DNA of 64,000 nucleotides from Agrobacterium cucumeris (GTDB lineage: Bacteria > Pseudomonadota > Alphaproteobacteria > Rhizobiales > Rhizobiaceae): positions 1,736,001-1,800,000 of the forward strand of contig NZ_CP080387.1 of assembly GCF_030036535.1 (NCBI RefSeq), in the 5' to 3' direction. A program made the translations under genes and the position numbers. The notes below the pieces were generated by a model. It did not search any database and was not told the DNA's origin. It saw nothing but the letters and a program-made list of their open reading frames with translations. Positions 46,439 to 55,823 of this stretch are shown here, piece after piece. The first letter of the stretch is position 1. Each line of letters opens with the position of its first letter.

Positions 46439-47563
46439 TCAGTTGCCTCCCTGCTGTGCTGCGCCTGTATTGCCGCGCATGATCTCATTCAGAGGCAGAT
46501 AAGGCACCACGCCCTGCTTTTCGTCGATGATGACCTTGTTGGAGCCCTTCAGGACCTGTTCCATGGTTTCAAGGAACATGCGCTGACGGGTCACATCCGG
46601 CGCCGTGCGATACTGGTCGTAGATGGAGATGAAGCGCTGTGCCTCACCCTCAGCCTCGTTGACGACACGCGACTTGTAAGCGTTCGCCTCTTCGACGATC
46701 TGTGCCGCCTGACCGCGTGCCGCACCCAGTTTCTGGTTGGCATACTGGTTGGCTTCCTGAACGAAGCGATCTTCATCCTGCTCGGCGCGCTGCACTTCAT
46801 CAAAGGCATCGGCCACTTCGCGCGGCGGTGCCGCATCTTCGATGGCGACCGCATTGATGGAGATGCCGGCGCCATAACCGTCCATGGTGGACTGGATGAT
46901 GGTGCGCACGTCTCCCGCAATCGCCTGACGGTTATCGCGGAAAATATCCTGCGCCGGGCGACGGCCAACCACTTCGCGCATGGCGCTTTCAGAAACCTGC
47001 TGCAGGGTTTCCGCCGGGCTGTCGACATTGAAGAGATAGGATTTCGGATCCGAAACGGTATAGAGCACCGAGAACTGCACGTTGACGATGTTCTGGTCGC
47101 CGGTCAGCATCACGCCGCTCGATGACGAAGACGAGGCGCGCGAACCGATATTCTGCTGCTGCTCGGTGACCTTGACGATTTCAACCGTCTCGATCGGCCA
47201 CAGATGGAAATGCAGGCCCGGCATCGAGATTTCATCCTTGGGACGGCCGAAACGCAGCTCAACGCCACGCTCGTCCGGCTGGACGGTATAGATGGACTGG
47301 ATGCCAAGGAAAACGAGGATGACCAGAACGAGGATCGCAACCGCGCCGCCGTTAAAGCCACCCGGCAGGACATTCTTGAAACGGTCCTGACTGCGCCGGA
47401 TGATCTCTTCCAGATCAGGTGGGCCGCCATTGTTGCCGCCACCGCCGCCGCGAGGCCGGTTAGGCCCCTGTCCCCACGGGCCGCCACCGCCACCCTGGTT
47501 GTTTCCTCCACCGCCGCCGCCCCAAGGGCCGCCGCCGCCATTCTGATTGCTCCAGGGCATCAA
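46439..47563 (-). CDS. hflK: HflK, SPFH-domain subunit of the HflKC complex
   Basis: 374 residues. The N-terminal 45 residues are glycine- and asparagine-rich (GGGGPWGGGGGGNNQGGG), a family feature. A membrane helix (GGAVAILVLVILVFLGIQSI) precedes the SPFH domain (YTVQPDERGVELRFGRPKDEI; MTGDQNIVNVQFSVLYTVSDP). Together with HflC it makes the HflKC complex that regulates the FtsH protease. It is the first gene of the hflK-hflC pair and follows folA after 140 bp. Confidence 0.96.
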   Translation of the reverse strand: MMPWSNQNGGGGPWGGGGGGNNQGGGGGPWGQGPNRPRGGGGGNNGGPPDLEEIIRRSQDRFKNVLPGGFNGGAVAILVLVILVFLGIQSIYTVQPDERGVELRFGRPKDEISMPGLHFHLWPIETVEIVKVTEQQQNIGSRASSSSSSGVMLTGDQNIVNVQFSVLYTVSDPKSYLFNVDSPAETLQQVSESAMREVVGRRPAQDIFRDNRQAIAGDVRTIIQSTMDGYGAGISINAVAIEDAAPPREVADAFDEVQRAEQDEDRFVQEANQYANQKLGAARGQAAQIVEEANAYKSRVVNEAEGEAQRFISIYDQYRTAPDVTRQRMFLETMEQVLKGSNKVIIDEKQGVVPYLPLNEIMRGNTGAAQQGGN

Positions 47564-47703
47564 TACCTCTTTATAAAAGCCTCTCCCGGTTCCGTTCGAA
47601 AGCGATTGCTCGCGTGCGGCGGGAATATCGACCCGTTATAGGAAGGAGAAGCGTCCGTTTCAACGCAGAGGTGGTAACTAAATACCCAATCAGGGTAAAT
47701 AGT

Positions 47704-48231
47704 TCACTTTGACGCGGCTCTTCGCAAATAAGTGGTGAACAGAACCGGATAATTGTCCCTTTCCCCTGCGGGAACGGCATTCTCGTCGGTTTTTTCAAAG
47801 ACCTCAGGATCGATTTCCGGAAAAAAAGTGTCGCCATCGAGCTTTACCGCCACATGGGTGACGGAAAGTTGATCGGCAAATGGCATGGCCTGACGATAAA
47901 TCTCGCCGCCGCCGGCCACGAAAACCTCATCGACACCCATTTCCGCAGCCTTGTCTTTGGCAAGCTTCAAAGCCTCGTCCAGCGACGAGACCACATCAAC
48001 GCCCGCCGGCCTGTAATCGGCATTGCGGCTGACGATGATATGCGGCCGGCCCGGCAAGGGGCGCTCACCGACAGACAGAAACGTCTTGCGGCCCATGATG
48101 AGCGGCTTGCCCATCGTCATCGCTTTGAAGCGCTTGAGATCAGTGGAGAGCTTCCACGGCATATCGAGGTCGCGGCCGATGACGCCGTTTTCCGAGACGG
48201 CGACGATGATGGTGACGCGTGGCTCGCTCAT
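47704..48231 (-). CDS. folA: Dihydrofolate reductase
   Basis: 175 residues. DHFR reduces dihydrofolate with NADPH, restoring the tetrahydrofolate used up by thymidylate synthase. Family motifs are [36 protein letters not shown] and [15 protein letters not shown]. It overlaps the thyA stop by 4 bp, matching the functional pairing. In-frame ATG at 48231. Confidence 0.97.
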   Translation of the reverse strand: MSEPRVTIIVAVSENGVIGRDLDMPWKLSTDLKRFKAMTMGKPLIMGRKTFLSVGERPLPGRPHIIVSRNADYRPAGVDVVSSLDEALKLAKDKAAEMGVDEVFVAGGGEIYRQAMPFADQLSVTHVAVKLDGDTFFPEIDPEVFEKTDENAVPAGERDNYPVLFTTYLRRAASK

Positions 48232-49022
48232 ACTGCGATCGGTGCCTTAATGCTTGAATCGGCCTCGTAATTCTCCAGCGTAAAGTCTTCGAACTTAAAG
48301 CCGAAAAGATCCTTCACATCAGGGTTGAGGCGCATTGTCGGCAAGGCTTTCGGGGTTCGCGTCATCTGCAGCCGCGCCTGCTCGAAATGATTGGCATAGA
48401 TATGCGCGTCGCCAAGCGTATGGACAAAATCACCCGGTTTCAGACCGGTCACCTGCGCCACCATCAGCGTCAGCAGCGCGTAAGAGGCGATGTTGAAGGG
48501 CACGCCAAGGAAAATATCAGCCGAGCGCTGGTAAAGCTGGCAGGACAATTTGCCGTCCGAAACATAGAACTGGAACAGGCAATGGCAGGGCGGCAGCGCC
48601 ATTTCGTCCACCAGCGCCGGGTTCCAGGCCGAAACGATGTGGCGGCGGGAATTGGGGTTGGTTTTCAGCGCCTCGATCAAAAGCGCGATCTGGTCGATAT
48701 GACGACCATCCGGTGCCGGCCACGAGCGCCACTGCGCGCCATAGACCGGGCCGAGATCACCGTTTTCATCGGCCCACTCATCCCAGATGGAAACACCGTT
48801 TTCCTTGAGATAGGCGATATTGGTGTCGCCCTTCAGGAACCACAGCAGTTCATGGACGATCGAGCGCAGATGCAGCTTCTTGGTGGTGAGGACCGGAAAG
48901 CCCTGCGAAAGGTCGAAACGCATCTGGTAACCAAAGACCGAGCGCGTACCGGTGCCGGTGCGGTCTCCGCGGTCGGAGCCGATATCCATCACATGCCGGA
49001 GAAGATCGAGATATTGTTTCAT
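48228..49022 (-). CDS. thyA: Thymidylate synthase
   Basis: 264 residues from the ATG at 49022, exactly the E. coli ThyA length. It methylates dUMP to dTMP with methylene-tetrahydrofolate. Motifs are [19 protein letters not shown], the active-site Cys in [14 protein letters not shown] (near residue 146), and [20 protein letters not shown]. The longer frame to 49067 lacks family similarity. Translationally coupled to folA, it forms a minimal thymidylate operon. Confidence 0.98.
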   Translation of the reverse strand: MKQYLDLLRHVMDIGSDRGDRTGTGTRSVFGYQMRFDLSQGFPVLTTKKLHLRSIVHELLWFLKGDTNIAYLKENGVSIWDEWADENGDLGPVYGAQWRSWPAPDGRHIDQIALLIEALKTNPNSRRHIVSAWNPALVDEMALPPCHCLFQFYVSDGKLSCQLYQRSADIFLGVPFNIASYALLTLMVAQVTGLKPGDFVHTLGDAHIYANHFEQARLQMTRTPKALPTMRLNPDVKDLFGFKFEDFTLENYEADSSIKAPIAV

Positions 49023-49113
49023 GCGTTCTGCCGCCGATTCCCTGATATCAGGAGAATATAATAGCACAGGGCGGCAGAACCAATCACCTAATGCGGGCTA
49101 TCCCCGGCTCAAA

Positions 49114-49422
49114 TCAAAGCGACTGGAGTTTGCCCAGTTCCTTGGCCACCAGATAATAGAAGGTCACGCGCGACTTGGAGCGGTCAGCAGCCATGGCTTT
49201 CGCGGTGGCGTCGATCGCCTTGTCGGCGCTGTCGTCGGTCACGCCGAGCTTCTTGCCGCACCAGCTTGCCTTGACACGCGCAAGTTCTTCCGGATCGGAA
49301 GCAGACACCAGCGATGAATCCCGGTTGCGCAACGCAATGCCGAGATGCTTGACGATTTTGCCAACGATGGCTTCGTCGGCTGCCGCATCGTATTTCTTCA
49401 CATCTGCGAGATAGTCGGTCAT
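49114..49422 (-). CDS. DUF2853 family protein
   Basis: 102 residues from the ATG at 49422, preceded by GAAGGAGTTGAT. The whole chain (MTDYLADVKKYDAAADEAIV start; ADRSKSRVTFYYLVAKELGKL end) fits the small helical DUF2853 family. It is a cytosolic single-domain protein of unknown function. It lies 92 bp upstream of thyA on the same strand; co-transcription is possible. Confidence 0.85.
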   Translation of the reverse strand: MTDYLADVKKYDAAADEAIVGKIVKHLGIALRNRDSSLVSASDPEELARVKASWCGKKLGVTDDSADKAIDATAKAMAADRSKSRVTFYYLVAKELGKLQSL

Positions 49423-49579
49423 ATCAACTCCTTCGTGTGTCCCCGGCGCCACGTTGCTTCTGGTGACCGGTTGCATGGAGAATGTGACAGCAATCTCTCG
49501 TCGTCAAGAATTGTCTAAATCGTCAACGTCAAACACGAAACCTTTTCATGGAATTGTCATAGCCCCCCTTTTCTCCGCC

Positions 49580-49945
49580 GGGCGAAACGCCTATATGAGC
49601 TTTGCCGGGGCAACCCGGCTATGGCGATAAACGGTCGGTGTAATAAACCTATTGGACCCGGGGGCGGTACCCGGCGCCTCCACCAAAAACCGGCGGACTT
49701 CTTTAAAGGGAAGGCCGGCTTTTGATGGGGGCGAAATAGGATCGACAAGGGCGTAAAGATCGAACTTTTGCTCGGCATGATACCGCCGTTATCGGGTCAC
49801 AAGTGTAGTTGCAAACGACAACAACGCTAAGGAATATGCTCTCGCTGCCTAATGGCGGTGCGGGAATTCCGCTCTAAGTCCTTACGGTTAGCCCCGTAAG
49901 GCGGGGTTCGGAGGTACCTGGCAACAGAAACCTCCACCTTCTCCA
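49580..49945 (+). ncRNA. ssrA: Transfer-messenger RNA (tmRNA), circularly permuted two-piece form
   Basis: The acceptor piece comes first and ends with CGCCTCC-A-CCA at 49685. After an intervening segment, the coding piece begins GGGGGCGAAATAGGATCGAC at 49727; its GGGGGCG (49727-49733) pairs with CGCCTCC to rebuild the acceptor stem. The tag frame (49811-49852) encodes ANDNNAKEYALAA and a stop, with GCA as resume codon. tmRNA rescues stalled ribosomes and marks their peptides for ClpXP. The permuted gene yields two RNA chains, as established for alphaproteobacteria. Outer ends are estimated. Confidence 0.93.
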
Positions 49946-50000
49946 TTTTGCCTGAATTTGTTATATGATAGCTGACTTGCGAACGGCATCGGCTTTTCCG

Positions 50001-50029
50001 TTGCTGCCGTTCGGGACATTGCGTATACT
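50001..50029 (+). promoter_or_regulatory. Promoter candidate for sspB
   Basis: TTGCTG (50001-50006) and TATACT (50024-50029) are spaced by 17 bp, about 140 bp before the sspB start. It lies downstream of ssrA, so sspB would have its own transcript. Confidence 0.5.
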
Positions 50030-50167
50030 TGGGCAACGCGCAGCCGTCTGGATCGAGTTCGATCTCCGGTTCAGGATTGCGCAAAGATTCAAAGTGTTAC
50101 AGCGTCCTTGGCGCGCAAGGCGCGCAGCGCATTAAAAGACGTTCGAATAAGGGAAAGACAGGACCGC

Positions 50168-50680
50168 ATGGGGCAGGATCATATCCGTTACGACATTCTC
50201 GCACAGGATGCCCTTCGCGGCGTTATTCGTAAGGTTTTGGGTGAAGTGGCCGCCACCGGCCGCCTGCCCGGCGACCATCATTTCTTCATCACATTCCTGA
50301 CCGGCGCGCCGGGCGTGCGGATTTCCCAGCACCTCAAGTCGAAATATGCCGAGCAGATGACCATCGTTATCCAGCACCAGTTCTGGGATATGAAGGTAAC
50401 GGAAACCGGCTTCGAAATCGGCCTGTCTTTCTCCGATACGCCGGAAAAGCTGGTTATCCCTTACAACGCCATTCGCGGTTTCTACGATCCTTCCGTCAAT
50501 TTCGAGCTTGAATTCGACGTGCCTCTGGCCGATGAAGAAGAGATTGAAGAGGCCGAAATCACCGCCTATCCCGTTTCCAACGAGGCAAAGCCCGCTTCCA
50601 CCTCCGAGGCCCCCAAGGCCGGCGAGGAAAAGAAGGAAGGCTCCGTCGTTTCGCTGGATGCCTTCCGCAAGAAGCAATAA
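50168..50680 (+). CDS. sspB: SspB-type adaptor for ClpXP (alphaproteobacterial form)
   Basis: 170 residues. The N-terminal substrate-binding fold has IRYDILAQDALRGVIRKVLGEVA and the central HHFFITFLTGAPGVRISQHLKSKYAEQMTIVIQHQFWDM. The C-terminus is disordered and acidic, ending in VVSLDAFRKK, which resembles the ClpX-docking tail of SspB-alpha. SspB tethers ssrA-tagged proteins to ClpXP. The gene follows ssrA by about 220 bp and precedes a DUF4169 gene. Start at 50168 after AGGACCGC. Confidence 0.93.
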   Translation: MGQDHIRYDILAQDALRGVIRKVLGEVAATGRLPGDHHFFITFLTGAPGVRISQHLKSKYAEQMTIVIQHQFWDMKVTETGFEIGLSFSDTPEKLVIPYNAIRGFYDPSVNFELEFDVPLADEEEIEEAEITAYPVSNEAKPASTSEAPKAGEEKKEGSVVSLDAFRKKQ

Positions 50681-50722
50681 GGCCGTTCTTCCGCCACCCG
50701 AAACCCAAGGAGACATATCCGC

Positions 50723-50926
50723 ATGGCCGCCGATATCGTCAATCTGCGTCAGTTTCGGAAGCAGAAGGCCCGCAGCGAAAAGGAAAAACAGGCGGAACAG
50801 AACCGCCTGTCCTTCGGTCGCAGCAAGACCGAAAAAAACCTGACATCGGCCCTTAATGAGAAAGCTGAAAAGGCGCTCGATCAGGGACGACTCGAAAAGG
50901 ATGATGGCGGGACCGACAGGGACTGA
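50723..50926 (+). CDS. DUF4169 family small protein
   Basis: 67 residues. The N-terminal AADIVNLRQFRKQKARSEKEKQAEQNRLSFGRSK is highly basic and helical, the standard pattern of DUF4169, and the end is acidic. Start ATG at 50723 follows AAGGAGACATATCCGC. It lies 42 bp after sspB and before the ribbon-helix-helix gene, an order that looks conserved in rhizobia from memory. Function is unknown. Confidence 0.85.
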   Translation: MAADIVNLRQFRKQKARSEKEKQAEQNRLSFGRSKTEKNLTSALNEKAEKALDQGRLEKDDGGTDRD

Positions 50927-51032
50927 CGATCGGACCTGCCGCAGCCAACTCCCCCGCAAAATCGGAAACCAATCGCGAAACAGAGGCTTGCCGGCGAAAC
51001 ATGATTCAGATTTCCAGCCGGAGGCCGATCTG

Positions 51033-51242
51033 ATGATCCGCAAGCACTCAGCCACATTACACGGCCACCGCACCAGCATTTCACTTGAAGATGCCTTCTG
51101 GGAAGAACTGAAGACGATTGCCGAAAGGCGCAAGATCAGCTTCGCCGCCCTGCTCGCGGAAATAGATGACAACCGGCCCGCCGACAGTAATCTGTCCTCG
51201 TCTTTGCGCGTTTATGTGCTGAACTGGCTGAAGAGCCGGTAA
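51033..51242 (+). CDS. Ribbon-helix-helix domain protein (RHH_4)
   Basis: 69 residues, ATG at 51033 with GGAGG 8 bases upstream. HRTSISLEDAFWEELKTIAERRKISFAALLAEID is a ribbon-helix-helix of the RHH_4 family, where the first strand reads DNA bases. It is close behind the DUF4169 gene and likely co-expressed. There is no toxin gene next to it, so it is not a toxin-antitoxin antitoxin by context. A small DNA-binding regulator is the inferred role. Confidence 0.82.
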   Translation: MIRKHSATLHGHRTSISLEDAFWEELKTIAERRKISFAALLAEIDDNRPADSNLSSSLRVYVLNWLKSR

Positions 51243-51455
51243 TCTTTCCATCAAGCCGACGACATGGTCACTGGCCCTGATCTTCCAGCCCACAGACTAC
51301 AAACATTCCGGCCAGAAAACTCGTAACGTCGCGAAAGCATTCATTAAACATTCGCGGCCTAATCTGCGCTGCAAGGCATTCCCGTATTGCGTAGCCTTGT
51401 TTTCAGTCTTTGTTTCATAGTTTTTCCAATCCCCACATCCGCCACGAGGCGACCC

Positions 51456-51785
51456 ATGGTTTCTGTCATTTCGGGAACAAGCGCTGCTGTTTCCGCCCTT
51501 TCCTCTTCATCCACCTCTTCTTCAAACGTTTCCGAGCTGAAATCGCAGATTGCCGAAAAGCAGTCGGAGCTGGCCCAGACGACCGAAGCGAAAGCCCAGG
51601 AAGAACTGAAGAGCGCCATCGCCTCGCTCAAGGCTCAGCTTGAAGCTATCGAAAACAGCGCCGAGAAATCGGCAGCGTCGGGCAGCAGTACGGATAAACC
51701 CAGCCTCTCGGGAGAGAGCAGCAGGATTGGCACGAAAAACTTCGATGCCGATACGCCCTTCGGCGAACGCGAGAGCTGGATTTAA
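51456..51785 (+). CDS. Uncharacterised small coiled-coil protein
   Basis: 109 residues from the ATG at 51456. The first 20 residues are Ser/Ala-rich (ISGTSAAVSALSSSSTSSSN). A heptad-like helix follows (VSELKSQIAEKQSELAQTTEAKAQEELKSAIASLKAQLEAIE, about 25-66), then a Ser-rich tail. There is no cleavable signal. The overall look is that of FlxA-like small proteins, but I cannot assign it. The region between it and the RHH gene (51243-51455) holds no further gene. Confidence 0.6.
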   Translation: MVSVISGTSAAVSALSSSSTSSSNVSELKSQIAEKQSELAQTTEAKAQEELKSAIASLKAQLEAIENSAEKSAASGSSTDKPSLSGESSRIGTKNFDADTPFGERESWI

Positions 51786-52030
51786 TCGGCTGCCCGGTAA
51801 CGCTGGAAAGACCGCCAAAAAACACAGCTGTCCAGACCACCGCACCAACATTTGTTCTGAGGCAATGCCATGAGCCGTTGCCAGACACCCCTCCTCTCAT
51901 TTGATCCGAGGTTGCGCGACCGGGTGCGACGCTGGCCATGCATGCCCGGGAAGGGAATGGCCCCGTTTTTGGGTACCAGCCTAGACATCCTGCAAATCTG
52001 AAGGCGATCCACCCTCAGATTTCAAACAAG

Positions 52031-55000
52031 CTATGGATTGACCGGAGCATTTTCCGGCGCCAGGTCCCGGATTGCATTTTCCGTCGGTGGCACGACCAAA
52101 ATCGGCGCCGATTGCCGCTCCGGCACGGGTTGCTGCTGTTGCTGTTGCTGCAACCGCTCCTGCTGTTCTTTTTCCTGGCGAAGACGCTCCTCGGCCGCAG
52201 CCTTCAGCCGGGCCTCCTCTTCCGCCTTTGCTTTGGCTTCCGCCTCCACCCGTTCCTTTTCAGCCTGCCGCTCGGCCGCCTGGGAGCGATAAAGCGCCAC
52301 CTCGCGGCGCAAACGCTGCTTTTCAAGAACGCTGGCCTGCATGGCCTCCACCCGACGGCGCTCCTTTTCGAAAGCCCTGAGCGAGAGATAATTGCTGAGC
52401 GTCGAAACATCGATCGTCAAAGCCGGCGCCGCCAGCGGACCATTGTAGTTGAGGCGCAGAGACGGTTCGGCTCCGGCAACCGCTTCGGTGCCGGGATTGA
52501 AGAGAAGGTCGAGATCGCCATTCACGGTCGATGCGGCAATATCCACCGTCGCATCGCCGGTAAGCGTCACCGGATCGATCCCGGCGCGCAGATTCTGGAA
52601 ATGAAGCGCGCCGCCATTCAGCGAGAACGGCAGGGCCACATCACCGAGCCCGATTTCGCCCTGCCACAGGTTCTGGTCCACCAGCGGCCGAACTTTGGGC
52701 GCATCGATCGGCTGCTGCAAACCATCCGCCGCCTGCAGGATCGGCGGCAGGGCGCCGGGGTTAAGCCCCTTCAGCACCAACCCGCCAGCGCGGATTTCAC
52801 CTGAACCACCCGCCGATTTCAGAATTTCGCCGACACTCTTGCCCGTCGATTCGGCCGTCAGGTCGATGGCAACCCGGCCGGTCGCCACCGGGCCATTGGC
52901 GTTCGCCCACAGGATAGGCTCCGGATTGGCGTCGGTCACCGCGATCTTGGTGCGGAAAATCCCCGCCCCTTCACCCGTGGACATGGCAAGCCGGCCCGTC
53001 AGTTTGCCGCCCATGAAGCCGCCCGTGACATCATCGAGCGAAAGACTGCCCGAATCATGTGTGACCTTGGCCGCCAGACCCGTGATCGTGCCAAACGGAC
53101 CCGCTTCGAAATTCTCCGCCTTCAGCGACACCGAGGCCTTGAGCTGGGGGAAAGCGGCCATGGCCAGCGGCTTGGCGTTCAGCGCACCACTTTCCGGATC
53201 GATCACCGGCCCGTAGATCGCATCACCCAGCCAGGCGAGATCGGCGGTCCTGACCGACAGATCACCGCTGACAGGATAAGGCGCGGCGCGCTGAACCGCG
53301 AGATTGCCGGAGAACGGATTGCCGCCCACTTGCCCGCCCACGGAGGAAAAAGCGATCTTCTGCGCATCGACCGCCACTTTCGCATTGGCTTTCACAGCCA
53401 TGCCGCCGCCGAGTTGCGGCAAACCCACCGCGTTCATGATGAGATATGGTTCGATATCAGCACTTTCGAGCGCCACATCCGCGCTGCCCTCACCGAAATT
53501 GGCGGCAGCAACGGCAAAGGAGCCGTTCATCGAAAAATGCGTACGCTCCGTCGAGAAGCGGATATCGGTCTGGGCCGGCGAGCCGAGCGTGCCATTGAGC
53601 TTGACGGAAAGAAGCCCCTCGCCATCCGCATCGAACGGCAGCGGATCAAGCCCCGCCTGCCCGAACAGGATCGCCGTCGACTGGTTTTTCAACACCGCTT
53701 CCAGCGACATCGCCGTATCATCGGTGATCGACAGGAAATCCGGCATCTTGGCAACGGCCGACAGACGGCTGCCATTGACGGTACCTGACACGGCCACATT
53801 GGCCCCGCCATTTTCACTATTCACCGAAACATCGACGGCAAGGTCGGAATTGGCGTACCACGGCGCGCTGGCGGCCAAACGGCTGAGGAAGGGATGGTTG
53901 GGCAATTTCTGCTGCAGCATGGTGAAGAACGGCTGCATATCCGGAGCATGCAGGTTTACCGTGCCCTTGCCCGCATATTTTAGCAACGAACCCTGCAGCT
54001 GTCCCGTGGCCTTGACCTCAGCACCGGCAATATCGCCAGCCGTCATCTTTTCGAGCGTCAGAACACCGCCGGCCATGGTGAAGGCGGTTTCGACATGATT
54101 TGCGGTTACGCCGGCCATGTTGAACCGGTCGGCCTTGAACTTGGCGTCGATGCGATGATCGAGAACCGAGCTTCCAACCTGATCGCCCAGCGCCAGACTG
54201 CCGAGCGCCTTCAGCGCATCAAGATCGATTTCATTGCCGGCCAGATCGATGGAAAGATTGGACGTCTTGCCATCGGAGCGCCGCTCCAGCTCACCCTTCA
54301 GCGAAGCGTCGCCAATGGCAAGCTCGAGATTGTTGAAACGCTGGTTGAGCGTCGTCAGCGAGACATCGGCGGAAAAACCGGCCGCATTAAGCTGCCGGAT
54401 CGCCGGATCGACCGAGCCGGAGAGCCAGTTGGCAAGCCCCGAAGGCTGGTTGGAGGCGAGAAGCAGATTGCCGTTGAAGGCCGGGCCGCCAAGCAATGTC
54501 AGCGATCCCTTGGCTTCCAGCTGCGTCCTGCCCGGCAGTGTCGCAACCGCATTCACCACCTGCCAGCCGCTGCCTTCCGGGCGCACATCCAGCCTGATGT
54601 CACGAATGGTCGTATCGTCGGAAACCAGCGCCGGAAGGCTGATGCTGGCCTTGCCCGGCACCTGCGGCACCGGAATACGCGCCACCATGGCCGCAAAGGC
54701 CTCGATGCGCTGGCGCACGGAGACGGTGGGCTGGCGCGAGGTCTTGCCCGTCTGCACGACGGGTGGCGCAAAGCGCGCGACATCGATCTGCTGACCGTCC
54801 GCCGTCAGCAGGAATTCCGGTTTCGCACCGGTGTCCAGTGTCGCCTCGCCGGTCACGACATAGGGGTTTTCGCTGCCACCAAGCTCCATGCGGTAGCTCG
54901 ATATGCGCACGCTTTCATTGGTCAGTTCGAAACTGCCGCGTGTACGCGGCGAAGAAAACAGCGATTGTCCGGCCTGTTTCTGCTTTTCGTCTTCCCGGAA

Positions 55001-55732
55001 GCTGAAAGCGAAAGAGCCGCTATAGGCAGGCTTGCCCGCCGTTGCAGCAATCGCGCCATCAAGATCGACCTCGACCGGATGTTCATCCGGCACCACCCGC
55101 ACCCTGAGCCCCATGCGGCCGGCGACATAATCGGGCTCGCTGCTGGAAAGGGAGAAGGAACCCGGATGCCCGTCAACAGCAGCACGCCCTTCCGCCTTCC
55201 ACGGCCCGGCCAGCGAATTGGCGGACATGTCGGCGTTAAGGCCGGTCACGACACGGTTGCGGCCGGATTGCTCATCGATGAATTCGATTTGCCCGCCTTC
55301 GATCTGCACGCTTTCCAGAACCACGGTGCGGGCGGGAATTTCCGCCCGGCTGCCACGCATCCAGTCCAGCGTGCCGTCCTTCAACAGCCTGATCTTGGCT
55401 TTGGGCTCCTCGATGCGCATGTCGAAGATACGCGCTTCGCCGGAAAGGAAAGGTGCAAGCTCGGCATCCATGGAGAAACGGGCGACCTGGATGAGCGGCG
55501 ATCCATCCGCATCCGTTCCGGCGCGCACATCATGCAGGGTTACCGAAGGGAAAGGCAGGATACGGGCCTCGACCCGGCCGTGCACCACCACCTTCTTGCC
55601 CAGAATGCGGCTTGCCTGGTCTTCAAAGTCGCGGCGGAAATCCGTCCAGTCGACGAAATAGGGAATGAGCAGCGCCGAAAACAGCACCAAGGCCAGCAGT
55701 CCGCCCAGAAAAACCAGAATACGCCCGAGCAC
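52031..55732 (-). CDS. AsmA family protein
   Basis: 1233 residues. It starts with one membrane helix (LVFLGGLLALVLFSALLIPYFV) and WTDFRRDFEDQASRILGKKVVV, the AsmA N-terminal signature. A long beta-rich periplasmic region of repeated short strands follows, of the type that forms lipid-transfer bridges in the AsmA/TamB group. The last 110 residues are a charged coil ending in a polyglutamine run (EKERRRVEAMQ, then EEARLKAAAEERL and QQQQQQQP). It is expected at the inner membrane, spanning the periplasm. It is monocistronic. Confidence 0.9.
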   Translation of the reverse strand: MLGRILVFLGGLLALVLFSALLIPYFVDWTDFRRDFEDQASRILGKKVVVHGRVEARILPFPSVTLHDVRAGTDADGSPLIQVARFSMDAELAPFLSGEARIFDMRIEEPKAKIRLLKDGTLDWMRGSRAEIPARTVVLESVQIEGGQIEFIDEQSGRNRVVTGLNADMSANSLAGPWKAEGRAAVDGHPGSFSLSSSEPDYVAGRMGLRVRVVPDEHPVEVDLDGAIAATAGKPAYSGSFAFSFREDEKQKQAGQSLFSSPRTRGSFELTNESVRISSYRMELGGSENPYVVTGEATLDTGAKPEFLLTADGQQIDVARFAPPVVQTGKTSRQPTVSVRQRIEAFAAMVARIPVPQVPGKASISLPALVSDDTTIRDIRLDVRPEGSGWQVVNAVATLPGRTQLEAKGSLTLLGGPAFNGNLLLASNQPSGLANWLSGSVDPAIRQLNAAGFSADVSLTTLNQRFNNLELAIGDASLKGELERRSDGKTSNLSIDLAGNEIDLDALKALGSLALGDQVGSSVLDHRIDAKFKADRFNMAGVTANHVETAFTMAGGVLTLEKMTAGDIAGAEVKATGQLQGSLLKYAGKGTVNLHAPDMQPFFTMLQQKLPNHPFLSRLAASAPWYANSDLAVDVSVNSENGGANVAVSGTVNGSRLSAVAKMPDFLSITDDTAMSLEAVLKNQSTAILFGQAGLDPLPFDADGEGLLSVKLNGTLGSPAQTDIRFSTERTHFSMNGSFAVAAANFGEGSADVALESADIEPYLIMNAVGLPQLGGGMAVKANAKVAVDAQKIAFSSVGGQVGGNPFSGNLAVQRAAPYPVSGDLSVRTADLAWLGDAIYGPVIDPESGALNAKPLAMAAFPQLKASVSLKAENFEAGPFGTITGLAAKVTHDSGSLSLDDVTGGFMGGKLTGRLAMSTGEGAGIFRTKIAVTDANPEPILWANANGPVATGRVAIDLTAESTGKSVGEILKSAGGSGEIRAGGLVLKGLNPGALPPILQAADGLQQPIDAPKVRPLVDQNLWQGEIGLGDVALPFSLNGGALHFQNLRAGIDPVTLTGDATVDIAASTVNGDLDLLFNPGTEAVAGAEPSLRLNYNGPLAAPALTIDVSTLSNYLSLRAFEKERRRVEAMQASVLEKQRLRREVALYRSQAAERQAEKERVEAEAKAKAEEEARLKAAAEERLRQEKEQQERLQQQQQQQPVPERQSAPILVVPPTENAIRDLAPENAPVNP

Positions 55733-55823
55733 TGACCTGCATCTCCCTTCGCGAACGCTGCAAACCTATTCTTTTCTGCCTTAACGGCAAGCAGCCTTTT
55801 GTACCAATCAATTGTGAGAATGA

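Noticed and set aside
51033..51242. Antitoxin of a toxin-antitoxin pair
   Set aside because: The ribbon-helix-helix protein has no small toxin gene before or after it; the preceding gene is DUF4169.
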